From positions 44,469 to 108,468 of the forward strand of contig JBBIJR010000001.1 in NCBI GenBank assembly GCA_037445875.1: DNA of 64,000 bases, read 5' to 3'. Numbering within the stretch: position 1 is the first letter of the stretch; every line of letters starts with the position of its first letter. The position numbers and the translations under genes are program-made. The stretch is from JBBIJR01 sp037445875. GTDB taxonomy: Bacteria; CLD3; SB21. The notes under the pieces were generated by a model that saw only the letters and a list, made by a program, of their open reading frames with translations, was not told where the DNA came from and made no database searches. Below, piece by piece: positions 51,376 to 60,520 of the stretch.

Positions 51376-51405
51376 TTGCAATAGTCCGGGATATTCGTAA
51401 ATTTG
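51376..51405 (+). promoter_or_regulatory. promoter for the 51435 thiol/T9SS cluster
   Basis: TTGCAA (51376-51381), a 16-bp spacer, then TAAATTTG (51398-51405), which is also an exact match to the Bacteroidetes TAnnTTTG box. AGGAGG of the first gene follows. Confidence 0.5.
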
Positions 51406-51434
51406 CGGTTGCAGGAGGTTAGAAAGGCAAGCCT

Positions 51435-52169
51435 ATGAAGCGAATACTCGTCCTCATTGCGCTGGTGGCTCTCTTTACAACGCGGACGGAGGGTCAGACA
51501 TTCACGTTCACCTGCGATACCATGAGCCTGACGGGCGCGCCCGGTTCGATTCTCGCTTTCCATCCGGTCGTGGACAACCTGACCGGCGCCGTACAACCGT
51601 TCCGGATCGTCCGGTACACTCAGACTATACCGGCCGAGTGGCAGAGCTCGATCTGTGTCGGTATCCAGTGCTATCCACCGGATTCAGACTCGGTGAATTT
51701 CAATTTGCCGTATCCTTCCGCGGATTTCTTCTTTGCGTTGGACGTTTCGTCGGATTCCTTCCTCACCGGCACGTCGATCATTACGCTGCGCGTTTTCAAC
51801 CGCAATACGCCGGAGGACTATCAGGAACTCACGTTCACAGCAACAACGCTGACGTCAGGTATTGGCGACGAGGGTAGACCCGGTTCGTTCCACCTCTCGG
51901 CCAATTATCCCAATCCGTTCAATCCGGTGACGACCATTCGGTACACGCTTCCCGATATGGGAAACAGTCGTCCCGCTTCCCTTGTTGTGTACGATCTGCT
52001 TGGGCGGGAGGTCCGTACGTTGGTGCATGAGGATCAGCCTGCCGGTACGTACGCCGTCACATGGAACGGCCGATCGAACCGCGGCGAACAGGTTTCCAGC
52101 GGAGTGTATTTCTACCAGCTTCGCTACGGGCCGCATCGAACCGCGCGCAAAATGCTGATGATCAAATAA
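51435..52169 (+). CDS. T9SS-exported protein with cysteines, unknown function
   Basis: 244 residues. Signal peptide (LVLIALVALFTTRTEG), a beta-sandwich domain of about 130 residues with three cysteines (F-T-C-D and S-S-I-C-V-G-I-Q-C-Y), then a complete type A sorting domain (ANYPNPFNPVTTIRYTLP...GVYFYQL). It is first in a four-gene plus-strand cluster with an Omp28/PEGA lipoprotein, a TlpA-like thioredoxin and a barrel protein. The odd number of cysteines and the neighbours suggest that it could be a client of a thiol-disulfide system; that is inference. Confidence 0.8.
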   Translation: MKRILVLIALVALFTTRTEGQTFTFTCDTMSLTGAPGSILAFHPVVDNLTGAVQPFRIVRYTQTIPAEWQSSICVGIQCYPPDSDSVNFNLPYPSADFFFALDVSSDSFLTGTSIITLRVFNRNTPEDYQELTFTATTLTSGIGDEGRPGSFHLSANYPNPFNPVTTIRYTLPDMGNSRPASLVVYDLLGREVRTLVHEDQPAGTYAVTWNGRSNRGEQVSSGVYFYQLRYGPHRTARKMLMIK

Positions 52170-52182
52170 GACCGCGCGCGGC

Positions 52183-53385
52183 ATGAAATCGAGCCTCTCC
52201 CTCTTACCCGTTCTCTTTCTCTTTTCCTGCGCAACCGATCCAGGTTCCCTCCCGGTTCCGGTCGAACAGGCGGGTAACGTGGTCGTCAGCGTCAACAATG
52301 CCCTCGCTGCGGACATCTATCTCGATCGCACACCCACGGGGCTCCGGTCACCGGCCATCCTCGAGAACGTGCCGGTTGGCGATCACGTCGTGCACGTATT
52401 CCTCCCCGAATACGGCCTCGATTCTGCGACGGTAACCGTAACCGACGGCCAATCGACCAGCGTACCGTTCACCCTCACTCGCGTGCCCACCGGTGTGCTG
52501 GATGTCGGTTCATCCCCTTCCGGCGCCAGCGTATATGTCAACGGTGTCAGATTCGGTTACACGCCTTTGACGATCAATGGACTCCCGGAGGGCTCCTACC
52601 TGGTGAAATTGAAGAAGAACAGTTATGCGGAGATTGCCGAAACGGTGGAAGTTCAGGCCTCTTCATTGAGTTCGGTAGATCCCGTGCTGACGTGGGCAGG
52701 ACATATGCCGGTCATGGAGCACTTCTCCAACACGAGTTGCGTGCCGTGCGTGGAGGCCGACGTGCGTATCGAGGAGGTCCTGATCGACTTCGGCATAAAA
52801 CAGTGTGCCAGCATATCCTATCATGCAGATTATCCGTCGCCGGACGACCCGATGTATCTCGCGGCCAAGATCGAGAACGATGCGAGGATGGATTTTTACA
52901 ACATCATCACCGTCCCCGCAGTGGCGATCGACGGACACAGACCGGAGTTCTTCACTTATGATGAACTCGAGGATTCGCTTCGGGCCCTCATCGCCGAACG
53001 GCGTCTGCTGGGGCCTTCCGTGCTCCTGGACATCCGCCCGAATCACGAGTGGGGACAGAGTACGATCGAGGGAACGGTCGAGCTCGAAGCGGTCGGTTCG
53101 CCCGATTCCGATCTGGAGCTTCGCATTGCGCTTATTGAGCGTGAAATTGTATACGCGCAGCCGCCGGGCGTGAATGGGCAGACGCGGTTCATCGATGTAT
53201 TTCGAGCGTACGATCCGTCGCACCAGGGGACTTCGATCGCTCTCGCCACCGGTGAAAAACGGAGCGTGCCGTACGGTTTTGCCCGTCAGTCCTCCTGGGG
53301 CCGCCATCTGGCTGTTGTCGCTTTCCTCCAACGTACTTCCGACCAATCCATAGTCCAAGCAGCTTGGACCGTCTATCCAGAATAG
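52183..53385 (+). CDS. PEGA-Omp28 fusion lipoprotein with CxxC thioredoxin-like fold
   Basis: 400 residues. Lipoprotein signal ending L-F-L-F-S-C, two PEGA modules (about 28-100 and 102-165), then an Omp28-type thioredoxin-fold domain with V-M-E-H-F-S-N-T-S-C-V-P-C-V-E (CxxC), a V-P-A-V-A-I-D-G-H cis-Pro-like loop and a C-terminal beta domain. Omp28 proteins are outer-membrane-associated in Bacteroidota; the CVPC pair suggests redox activity. It begins 13 bp after the T9SS gene and ends 13 bp before the TlpA gene. The PEGA part may hold it near the wall or barrel. Confidence 0.85.
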   Translation: MKSSLSLLPVLFLFSCATDPGSLPVPVEQAGNVVVSVNNALAADIYLDRTPTGLRSPAILENVPVGDHVVHVFLPEYGLDSATVTVTDGQSTSVPFTLTRVPTGVLDVGSSPSGASVYVNGVRFGYTPLTINGLPEGSYLVKLKKNSYAEIAETVEVQASSLSSVDPVLTWAGHMPVMEHFSNTSCVPCVEADVRIEEVLIDFGIKQCASISYHADYPSPDDPMYLAAKIENDARMDFYNIITVPAVAIDGHRPEFFTYDELEDSLRALIAERRLLGPSVLLDIRPNHEWGQSTIEGTVELEAVGSPDSDLELRIALIEREIVYAQPPGVNGQTRFIDVFRAYDPSHQGTSIALATGEKRSVPYGFARQSSWGRHLAVVAFLQRTSDQSIVQAAWTVYPE

Positions 53386-53398
53386 AGGAGCCCGAACG

Positions 53399-53896
53399 AT
53401 GATGCTGCCAACTTGTGTGATGCTGACGCTGTTTACGGTGACCGGTATGTGCCAGATCCAGCGGGACCAGAAAGCCCCCGATTTCACCCTGCCGGACATC
53501 GAGGGCAATAACTATCAATTGTCGAAGAACCTGGGTAAGGGTCCCGTGCTCATCAATTTCTGGGCCACGTGGTGCGCGCCGTGTCTGGACGAAATGAAAG
53601 CGCTGAAGCCCATCTACGAGAAGTACAAAGACCGAGACCTGACCATTCTGTCGATCTCCGTCGACGATCCGAAGACGGCCGGCCGGGTCGGCAGTTTTGT
53701 GAACAGCCGAAAATATCCGTTCAAGATCCTCATGGACACCAACAACGAGATCATGCAACTGTACCAGACGCAGGTACCGCCGTTTTCGGTGCTGCTCGAT
53801 CAGGACGGCAAGGTCGTCTACACCCACACGGGATACCGCAAAGGCGATGAGGCGGAACTGGACAGCCGTATCGAAGCCTTGCTCGCAGCCCGCTAG
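53399..53896 (+). CDS. TlpA-like thiol-disulfide oxidoreductase
   Basis: 165 residues, exported by a short signal (CVMLTLFTVTGMCQ). The thioredoxin fold has the active site F-W-A-T-W-C-A-P-C-L-D-E-M and the cis-Pro loop T-Q-V-P-P-F-S-V-L-L-D. The N-terminal start K-A-P-D-F-T-L-P-D is typical of the AhpC/TSA-TlpA group. It likely reduces periplasmic disulfides (cytochrome maturation or envelope proteins) using electrons from a DsbD/CcdA protein that is not in view. It is the third gene of the cluster. Confidence 0.9.
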   Translation: MMLPTCVMLTLFTVTGMCQIQRDQKAPDFTLPDIEGNNYQLSKNLGKGPVLINFWATWCAPCLDEMKALKPIYEKYKDRDLTILSISVDDPKTAGRVGSFVNSRKYPFKILMDTNNEIMQLYQTQVPPFSVLLDQDGKVVYTHTGYRKGDEAELDSRIEALLAAR

Positions 53897-53925
53897 TCTA
53901 TTCATCCAACACAGCGAATACCGAA

Positions 53926-55320
53926 GTGAGAACCATCCTTCAGGCCGTTCTGATGGCGGCCCTGTGCGCCGCGGTGCGTATCCACGCCCAGGACCAACTC
54001 CAGATCGCGGGAAGCCAGCAGCTGGAGTACTCGGTCGACAAGAAAAACAATGACCGCTACTTCGAAAACTGGACCCAGGCATTGCTCAACTACCAGTCCT
54101 GGCGGATCGGGCTGCGTTACGAGATCCATACGCCTCCTCAGCCCTTTTCGCAACAGAAACCGGGTCAGGGCCTCTTCCAGCGATATATCGAATATCGCAG
54201 AGACGGTCTGACGGTTACGGCGGGCAACTACTACGCGATACTGGGTCGCGGACTGGTGCTGCGTTCCTATGAGAACCGCACGCTTCGATGGGACACGAAT
54301 ATCGACGGCGTGAAGTTCGACTACAAGCACCGATACGTGGACGTGCAGGCGCTCGGCGGCAGACCGCGCGATCTGACGGGGCGCCGCTACGAGAGTTTGC
54401 AGGGGGGCGACCTGCGGCTCAAGCCGTGGAAATCATGGCACGTCGGGGGGACGTATCTGGTCACGGATCTTGCCGGCCGGGGCACGATGCAGGCCGGTTC
54501 GGGCTATTCGCAGCTGACGTTCAAACCGGTGACGGTCTATGCGGAAATCGCACGGCGCGAGCATCCCGATTCCCGCCGGGACGGATGGGCGAAGTATGCC
54601 GCCGCCACGGTGTTCATCGAGGACCTCAGTGTTGCCCTCGAAGGCAAGGACTACGACCAATTCGACCTTACGGAAGGCGTGACGTACAACAACCCGCCGT
54701 CCGTCGTGCGGGAACATTTGTATACCCTGCTCAATCGTCATCAACTGGTCGTCAACGCTAACGACGAACGCGGGTTTCTGATCGAGGCGATCTATCCGGT
54801 GCTGGAAACCGGCATTGCCACGGCCAACTACAGTTACACGGAGAATCACGGCGGCCGCAAACTCTATCAGGAAATCTACGGGCAGTTCGAATGGGACTAT
54901 CCTGAGCACTGGCAGTGGGTTTGGGCCGGCGGACGGCAGGAAGACCTCGAGGCCCGCTACCTCAACGCCGTCGTCAGCGCGTCGTGGCAGTTCACCGAAT
55001 CGAATGCCCTCAAAGCGGTCGTGGAGCACCAGCATGCCCGGGTGAAGCTCACGGATCGGCAGTTCTACTCGCAGATCGGCCTGCTGAGCTTTTCCAGAGC
55101 GAAGCGGTTCACGGTCGCGCTGATCGGCGAGCACACGACCGACCACCAATCGAAGCAGAAGAACTGGTTCGGCGTGCAGACCGATGTGCAGTTCTGGGAG
55201 AAGTACGACGTCACGGTCTTCGCGGGCAGCCGAAGAGAAGGGAAAATCTGCGCCGGCGGTGTGTGCGTGCAGAAACCTGAATTCGAGGGCGTGGAACTCG
55301 CGTTGCTGGCGAAATTCTAA
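53926..55320 (+). CDS. outer-membrane barrel-like protein (DUF6029-like)
   Basis: 464 residues with GTG start and a signal peptide (ILQAVLMAALCAAVRIHA). The whole mature part is made of amphipathic beta strands with many Tyr/Trp at strand ends (YFENWTQALLNYQSWRIGLRYEI, FQRYIEYRRDGLTVTAGNYYAILGRG), ending in L-A-L-L-A-K-F with terminal Phe, as in large outer-membrane barrels. The only cysteines (K-I-C-A-G-G-V-C-V) are near the end and may form a disulfide. The pattern and the TlpA/Omp28 neighbourhood match what I recall of DUF6029 proteins; that name is from memory. Confidence 0.75.
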   Translation: MRTILQAVLMAALCAAVRIHAQDQLQIAGSQQLEYSVDKKNNDRYFENWTQALLNYQSWRIGLRYEIHTPPQPFSQQKPGQGLFQRYIEYRRDGLTVTAGNYYAILGRGLVLRSYENRTLRWDTNIDGVKFDYKHRYVDVQALGGRPRDLTGRRYESLQGGDLRLKPWKSWHVGGTYLVTDLAGRGTMQAGSGYSQLTFKPVTVYAEIARREHPDSRRDGWAKYAAATVFIEDLSVALEGKDYDQFDLTEGVTYNNPPSVVREHLYTLLNRHQLVVNANDERGFLIEAIYPVLETGIATANYSYTENHGGRKLYQEIYGQFEWDYPEHWQWVWAGGRQEDLEARYLNAVVSASWQFTESNALKAVVEHQHARVKLTDRQFYSQIGLLSFSRAKRFTVALIGEHTTDHQSKQKNWFGVQTDVQFWEKYDVTVFAGSRREGKICAGGVCVQKPEFEGVELALLAKF

Positions 55321-55364
55321 GCTTCTTAGAAAGACCCAATGGCCTCCGCCTGGAGGATCGGGTT

Positions 55365-55387
55365 AAAACCCAATAGTATTGGATTTT
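55365..55387. terminator. bidirectional terminator between the convergent thiol-cluster genes
   Basis: AAAACCCAATA (55365-55375) and TATTGGATTTT (55377-55387) pair with one mismatch; A-tract on one side and T-tract on the other suit termination from both directions. A second small hairpin (CCTCC/GGAGG) lies just upstream at about 55343-55356. Confidence 0.6.
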
Positions 55388-55421
55388 TCGCAAACGCTCT
55401 GAAGCCCGCGGCAATTCGCCG

Positions 55422-57524
55422 CTATTTCATCAACAACATCTTCCGGCTCATCGCTCGGCCGTTGGCTTCGAGGCGATACAGGTACACGCCCGAAGCAACC
55501 TCGCGCCCTGCATCGTCCTTCCCATCCCAGGTGACCTGGTGAATCCCCGCCGTCTGTGACGCGTTTAGCAGCGTCTTCACTTCCTGCCCGAGCAGATTGT
55601 ACACCTTGAGCGTGGCCTTGCTGTTTACTGCCAACCGATAACTTATCACGGTCGAGGGGTTGAACGGGTTCGGGAAATTCCCCAGCAGGCCGAAAGCGAC
55701 CGGCTGAGAACCGCCGTTGCCCACGCCGAGTATGACGGTCCCGTCGTACATGCGCAGTTTGTTGGCATTCAACACCTGGCGCTTCATGGGATCGGGATCG
55801 TGGTACGAGACGAATGCAATCACATGAACCTGGTCGGCGTCCCAGGACGCATTGATCGGGATGTCGTCGTACGATACGTCAAACGAGTCCCCCGGAGCCA
55901 CGCTTTCGTCGAGAACACCGGCTTCGCCCCACGTGCCGGAGGGAACGAGACGCAGGACGTTGCGGTGGACGTAGCCGACGATCGGATTACCCGCGCCGTA
56001 ATAGGGGTGGCCCGGAACGGTGTTATAATAATTGACCTGATTGTACGCGATGCTGTTCGGCCCGACGACGCTGTCTTCCGTGATGTAAATGTTCATCCGC
56101 AGATCGCCGGCGGCGTAGTCCACGAAATTGCCGGTCACGCGAACGTCGAGCAAGCCGGTTGCCTGCTCGTACGTCGTACTCACGCTAAGGTCGACGGGCG
56201 CCGGGGCGAGGAAGGCATCCGCCATGCGTGTATGCCACAGACTGCGGGTGAAGCCGACATTGGCCTCGCCGTCATAGTGATTGCGGTCGATGGAACCCGC
56301 CGGGTAGAACGGACAGTGCGCCGAAGCAATCTCGACACCGGAAGGAATTTCCATCAGATAATTGGCCCCGCCTCCGGCATGGATGGATGCGACCACCATT
56401 TCCGGATAGATCGCTTCCAGCGAATCAAGCAGGTACTTTCCGTCGGGGCAGAACTGGCACCAGGCGCCCGTGAACTCTTCCATCAAGGGCCGCTTTGTGC
56501 CGGAGACGCCGGTCGTCCCGGCCATCAACGCCCACAGGGAATCGTTGCACTCGACGTTGGGTCCGCCGTTGACGTTGGACAACCAGGCACGGATGGTGTG
56601 ATTGCCCGCGGATGCGATGAGCACGGGCGTCCCGTGCGTCACCGTGTATGCTCCGCCGGTCGGTATGGAAATCGCCGACACGTTCTGCGTCACCACGGAT
56701 CCTCCGTCGACGGAATAAGAATAATCAAATGAGGTAATCGTAGCCGATCCGTTGTTCTCTACCGATCCGGAAAGCGTAAAATCCGTTCCGGCAGGAACGC
56801 CGTGCGGCATGTGGACATTGGTCAAGCGTGCATCGACGGCCGGCTGTCCGTTCGAATAAAAATGATAAACGATATCGTCCGTCGTGACTCCCGACGTGCT
56901 GCCGCCTCCCCCCGGATGGTTGGGACTGCCCGTCACCATGGTGGCCTGCGTGCCGTCCGAGTTCTCGCATCCGACCGTGCCGCTCAGACCGCTGGCGTTA
57001 CTGAACGTCAGCAGAATATCGAAGTCGCCGCACTCGTACAGGCGGATCGCGAAGAACAGCGTCGTAGAGCTGATGGAAGGAGTGATGGAAAACCATTGGA
57101 TGATGTGGACGCGATTGGGCGCCTTTCCGTAGGTATACGTCTGCACCTTGTCCGTAAGGCCGACCGTCGTCAGACGCAGCGCATCCCAGAACGCGTAAAT
57201 GGCCTTGTTGGGCCCGGTCACGTCGGGAATGGCCGCATTGGCGGAAACACTCGTCGTGGCCAGGCTGTCGAACGTGATGTAACCGTTGTCGCTGGCGTAG
57301 TACCCGGTGACCGACTCACCGTAGAAGGTCCAGGGAAACGGCAGCGTTTGCCAGGACGAAAGGATCTCGTCCGCGGGAACCGTCATCAGGATCTTTCCCG
57401 AGTTGCGCTCGTAAAACGGCGCGTACGTCCCGTTCGTCTGAACGTAGGTGTACTGCGCTTCGGCGTGCGGTGCAAAACAGACCACGCCGATAACGAGCAA
57501 CAGGCCGATCGTCGCATATTTCAT
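55422..57524 (-). CDS. T9SS-exported Omp28-family protein with CxxC motif
   Basis: 700 residues. Signal peptide (IGLLLVIGVVCFAPHAEA), an N-terminal beta-sandwich domain (about 25-200, 'WQTLPFPWTFYGESVTGYYASDNG' type), a CARDB-like domain (about 210-310), then an Omp28 thioredoxin-like domain with E-E-F-T-G-A-W-C-Q-F-C-P-D-G (CxxC) and a C-terminal sorting domain (GNFPNPFNPSTVISYRL...GVYLYRL). It is the surface-exported counterpart of the lipid-anchored Omp28 protein at 52183, and the two genes face each other. Redox or chaperone activity outside the cell is inferred from the CxxC. Confidence 0.85.
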   Translation of the reverse strand: MKYATIGLLLVIGVVCFAPHAEAQYTYVQTNGTYAPFYERNSGKILMTVPADEILSSWQTLPFPWTFYGESVTGYYASDNGYITFDSLATTSVSANAAIPDVTGPNKAIYAFWDALRLTTVGLTDKVQTYTYGKAPNRVHIIQWFSITPSISSTTLFFAIRLYECGDFDILLTFSNASGLSGTVGCENSDGTQATMVTGSPNHPGGGGSTSGVTTDDIVYHFYSNGQPAVDARLTNVHMPHGVPAGTDFTLSGSVENNGSATITSFDYSYSVDGGSVVTQNVSAISIPTGGAYTVTHGTPVLIASAGNHTIRAWLSNVNGGPNVECNDSLWALMAGTTGVSGTKRPLMEEFTGAWCQFCPDGKYLLDSLEAIYPEMVVASIHAGGGANYLMEIPSGVEIASAHCPFYPAGSIDRNHYDGEANVGFTRSLWHTRMADAFLAPAPVDLSVSTTYEQATGLLDVRVTGNFVDYAAGDLRMNIYITEDSVVGPNSIAYNQVNYYNTVPGHPYYGAGNPIVGYVHRNVLRLVPSGTWGEAGVLDESVAPGDSFDVSYDDIPINASWDADQVHVIAFVSYHDPDPMKRQVLNANKLRMYDGTVILGVGNGGSQPVAFGLLGNFPNPFNPSTVISYRLAVNSKATLKVYNLLGQEVKTLLNASQTAGIHQVTWDGKDDAGREVASGVYLYRLEANGRAMSRKMLLMK

Positions 57525-57886
57525 GATGATCCTCCCCTATTATGAATGAATGATCTTCTCTTCTCCGACGCGAGCGGAACCGTTTGTACTGTGTTTACCT
57601 TTCGCCCTTCCGGAGGCCGAGAGTATGGAAGGCGGGATGGATGCTCGGCCCCACCCGCATGACTGGAGGGCAGACGCCCAAACTTACACCGCCGCTGGAA
57701 CGAAGTCAAGCACGGTTTGGCCCTGGCCTGTTTCTGCGGCGGAATCCGGTCCGGTCGGTGAAGGACATTCTCAAAAAGTGAGAAAAAAAGCGCCTTTTGC
57801 AGCCGTATGTTTTCGAATAACGAATTAATACACCGAAGGCCGGACTGAGATACCGGAACTTCACGGGCGATCAGGAAACGACATCC
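57525..57886. other. gene-free region between two divergent genes
   Basis: No credible gene in 362 bp. A GGGGAGGATCATC site for the minus-strand gene lies at 57525-57537. Upstream of yifB, TTGCAG (57797-57802) with TAACGA at a 15-bp distance is a poor promoter match, so I do not call it. The AT-rich run around 57780-57835 is the likely promoter area. Confidence 0.4.
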
Positions 57887-59434
57887 ATGCTTTCACAGAT
57901 CCTATCCGCCACCACGTTCGGCATCGATGCCTATCTTGTAAAAGTCGAGGCGCATCTCGAGGGGGCCGTGCCGGCCTTCATCACGGTCGGACTGCCGGAC
58001 GGGGCGGTGAGGGAAAGCAAGGAGCGCGTCAACGCGGCCATTAAGAATTCCGGCCTCGCTTTCCCGCTCAAGCGCATAACGATCAATCTGGCCCCTGCGG
58101 ACATCCGCAAGGAAGGTTCCGCGTTCGACCTGCCGATCGCGATCGGCATCCTCGCGGCCCACGGGCAGGTCAGCCCGGCCCTGTTGGAACAGTACCTCGT
58201 GCTGGGTGAACTCGCTCTCGACGGCGGTTTGCGGCCCATCAACGGGGCACTGCCTATCGCCCACAAGGTCAAGACGGACGGACTGAAGGGCATCATTCTG
58301 CCGCAGGAGAACGCAGGAGAGGCCGCGATGACGGAAGGCATCGAGGTCCTGCCCGTGGCTTCGCTCCAGGAGACGGTCGCCCTGCTCAACGGGGAACTGT
58401 CCGTCCAGCCGAAGAAAGTGGACGTGCGCACGATCTTCGACGCGGCGAGGCATCCGTTCCTTGATTTCCAGGACGTCAAGGGACAGGAACACGCCAAGCG
58501 CGCGCTGGAGGTGGCGGCCGCGGGCGGACATAACATCGTCATGATCGGCCCGCCCGGCAGCGGCAAGACGATGCTTGCTAAGCGGCTTCCGTCCATCCTG
58601 CCGAACCTGACGCTGGAGGAAGCGCTGGAAACGACGAAGATCCATTCCGTGGCGGGCGTGTTGCCGGAGCACGAGCCGCTGATCACGATCCGGCCGTTTC
58701 GCTCGCCGCACCATACCATCTCCGACGCCGGACTGATCGGGGGAGGGCACATCCCCAAACCCGGCGAAGTCAGCCTTGCCCATCACGGAGTGCTGTTCCT
58801 CGACGAGCTGCCCGAATTCAAGAAGAACGTGCTCGAGGTGATGCGTCAGCCGCTGGAGGACGGACGGGTCACGATCAGCCGGGCGGAGACGTCGCTGACG
58901 TATCCGGCGCGGTTTATGCTCGCATGTGCGATGAACCCTTGCCCGTGCGGGTATTACGGAGATCCCACGCACCAGTGCACGTGCACGCCGCCGGTGATCC
59001 AGCGGTACATGGCCCGGATTTCCGGTCCGCTGATGGACCGTATCGATATTCATATCGAATGTCCCGCCGTGAAGTACAAGGAACTGTCCGCCGAGCCTTC
59101 TGGCGAGCGGTCCGAGGTCATTCGCGAAAGGGTGATTCGCGCGCGGGAGATCCAGCTCAGGCGGTTCCGGGAATTTACCGCGGCCGGGCATTCGATTTTT
59201 TGCAACGCGCACATGGAGCCCAAGGAGATCCGGCGGTTCTGCGGTATCGACGACCGGAGCAGTGAATTGCTCAAGTTAGCGATGAACCGGCTCGGCCTCT
59301 CCGCCCGCGCGTACGACCGCATACTCAAGGTCGCCCGTACGATCGCGGATCTTGCCGGCAGCGACGCCCTCCAGCCCGAACACGTCAGCGAGGCGATCCA
59401 GTACCGGAGTTTGGATCGAAGTTATGGAATGTAA
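57887..59434 (+). CDS. yifB: YifB/ComM-family AAA+ ATPase (Mg-chelatase-like)
   Basis: 515 residues. The N-terminal Lon-like domain begins M-L-S-Q-I-L-S-A-T-T-F-G-I-D-A-Y. Walker A G-P-P-G-S-G-K-T is at residues 221-228, Walker B reads V-L-F-L-D-E-L-P-E-F, the Zn-ribbon-like insert C-A-M-N-P-C-P-C-G-Y-Y-G-D is present, and the C-terminal Mg_chelatase_C domain has F-C-N-A-H-M-E-P-K-E-I-R-R-F. ComM-type proteins are hexameric helicases that promote branch migration during natural transformation and recombination. It is followed within 10 bp by a broken PD-(D/E)XK nuclease gene. Confidence 0.95.
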   Translation: MLSQILSATTFGIDAYLVKVEAHLEGAVPAFITVGLPDGAVRESKERVNAAIKNSGLAFPLKRITINLAPADIRKEGSAFDLPIAIGILAAHGQVSPALLEQYLVLGELALDGGLRPINGALPIAHKVKTDGLKGIILPQENAGEAAMTEGIEVLPVASLQETVALLNGELSVQPKKVDVRTIFDAARHPFLDFQDVKGQEHAKRALEVAAAGGHNIVMIGPPGSGKTMLAKRLPSILPNLTLEEALETTKIHSVAGVLPEHEPLITIRPFRSPHHTISDAGLIGGGHIPKPGEVSLAHHGVLFLDELPEFKKNVLEVMRQPLEDGRVTISRAETSLTYPARFMLACAMNPCPCGYYGDPTHQCTCTPPVIQRYMARISGPLMDRIDIHIECPAVKYKELSAEPSGERSEVIRERVIRAREIQLRRFREFTAAGHSIFCNAHMEPKEIRRFCGIDDRSSELLKLAMNRLGLSARAYDRILKVARTIADLAGSDALQPEHVSEAIQYRSLDRSYGM

Positions 59435-59444
59435 AGGGTGATGG

Positions 59445-59787
59445 GATAGACTTGCCCTTGAGTCCGACGACACGATTGTGGAGTTCAAAACAACTGTGCA
59501 TCCGCTTTCTCAGACCGACATCGACGTTTCATTTGCAGCTCACGGCCTGCGGCTATGCGTACAAACAGCTTCATCGCAGACTGCCCAAGGGATTCAGAGT
59601 CGTGAATTTCGTGAAGAACAAGAAGCCGCGGATTGAGACGAGCGAAACGTCACGAGAACAAAGGCATTACGAGGTTTTCTTTGAAGTCGCCGACGGTGTC
59701 CTGAAGAGCATATCTTCAGAGGTTTTCTTTCCGAAACCGGGTTATTGGTGCAGGGACTGCGAGTATGCCGATCGGTGTCCGGTGTGA
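59445..59787 (+). pseudogene. remnant of a RecB/Cas4-like PD-(D/E)XK nuclease gene
   Basis: In one frame the DNA reads L-A-L-E-S-D-D-T-I-V-E-F-K-T-T, the Asp...Glu-x-Lys core of PD-(D/E)XK nucleases. About 59530-59540 the reading must move one frame to F-H-L-Q-L-T-A-C-G-Y-A-Y-K-Q-L (the QLxxYxYA helix), K-N-K-K-P-R-I-E-T-S-E-T and the C-terminal Y-W-C-R-D-C-E-Y-A-D-R-C. The C-terminal cysteines are like those of Cas4/AddB iron-sulfur ends, but only three remain. The N-terminal part is absent. It is both truncated and frameshifted. Confidence 0.65.
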
Positions 59788-59815
59788 AGGGGGAATGGGA
59801 GGGAATAACCAAGGA

Positions 59816-59840
59816 AAGGAAGTAGGAGGACTACTTCCTT
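59816..59840 (+). terminator. Rho-independent terminator after the yifB region
   Basis: AAGGAAGTAG (59816-59825) and CTACTTCCTT (59831-59840) form a perfect 10-bp stem with a 5-base loop, followed by ATTTCTTG. It would end the yifB transcript. Confidence 0.65.
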
Positions 59841-60109
59841 ATTTCTTGTGACGAAGACCGTCTGCTTAGCCCACTTGCAGCCGGGGCGGTGAGTCGAAGA
59901 CTGAGGCAGCCGTCGTGGACTTCGGACATTCTTGATTTACCTTGAACTGCGGAAACAACGGACCGCCTCCTACGGCAAAGGAACGACACGAAGCACGCAC
60001 TTATGATCCAGTTGGACGGAAGGGATGGCGCGCCACAGGCTATTATTCAAGAGGCATCGAAATGTCCAAGCAGCGATCCGCTTCCCTTTTTTCTAAGAGA
60101 TCTTCGCTT
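59841..60109. other. gene-free stretch
   Basis: I see no protein-like reading on either strand and no RNA-gene fold that I can support. It separates the yifB terminator from the AT-rich minus-strand gene. Confidence 0.35.
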
Positions 60110-60517
60110 TCAAACTTGAAACGCGTCAAGATAATAGTCGTTGTCATAGACGTCCGGATCATCCTGAGAGTGACCAACTAACTTCATCTGATGATCGTCG
60201 AGAATAACATGAAAGCGTTCAACATCATGATTGGGATGGCATGCAATCGACAGATTACTGTCGTCTTGCAGGACGTACGTCAATTTGTAAAACACGGGAT
60301 CCTCAACGTTTATCACTTGCAAAGTGTTGTCATGGGCAAACACGATGCAATACCTAATAAACGAAAGAGCAAACGACAAGGGTGTCTCTTTGATGAGAAT
60401 GCCGTCCTCTCCGTGCAGTAGCATCGAAAACTTATTGTTTTGAAAATCCAATACGATAGTTGATGTTTCTCCTGGCATGAGCGCGTCGTCAATAGATGGC
60501 CTTTCCACGCGTCGCAT
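60110..60517 (-). CDS. AT-rich orphan gene, unknown function
   Basis: 135 residues from ATG 60517, or about 122 from ATG 60478. Composition is clearly AT-richer than its neighbours and codon use is different. The protein is acidic and soluble, with alternating strands and polar loops (IVLDFQNNKFSMLLHGEDG, VFYKLTYVLQDDSNLSIACHPN, QMKLVGHSQDDPDVYDNDYYL); no signal peptide or membrane segment. A very good promoter lies directly upstream, so it is probably expressed. I do not recognise it; it may be acquired. The terminal region DDPDVYDNDYYLD is strongly acidic. Confidence 0.6.
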   Translation of the reverse strand: MRRVERPSIDDALMPGETSTIVLDFQNNKFSMLLHGEDGILIKETPLSFALSFIRYCIVFAHDNTLQVINVEDPVFYKLTYVLQDDSNLSIACHPNHDVERFHVILDDHQMKLVGHSQDDPDVYDNDYYLDAFQV

Positions 60518-60520
60518 GAA

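Noticed and set aside
59445..59787. Cas4 gene
   Set aside because: Only the core and C-terminal end of a PD-(D/E)XK fold remain, with a frameshift and no CRISPR context; assignment to Cas4 is not justified.
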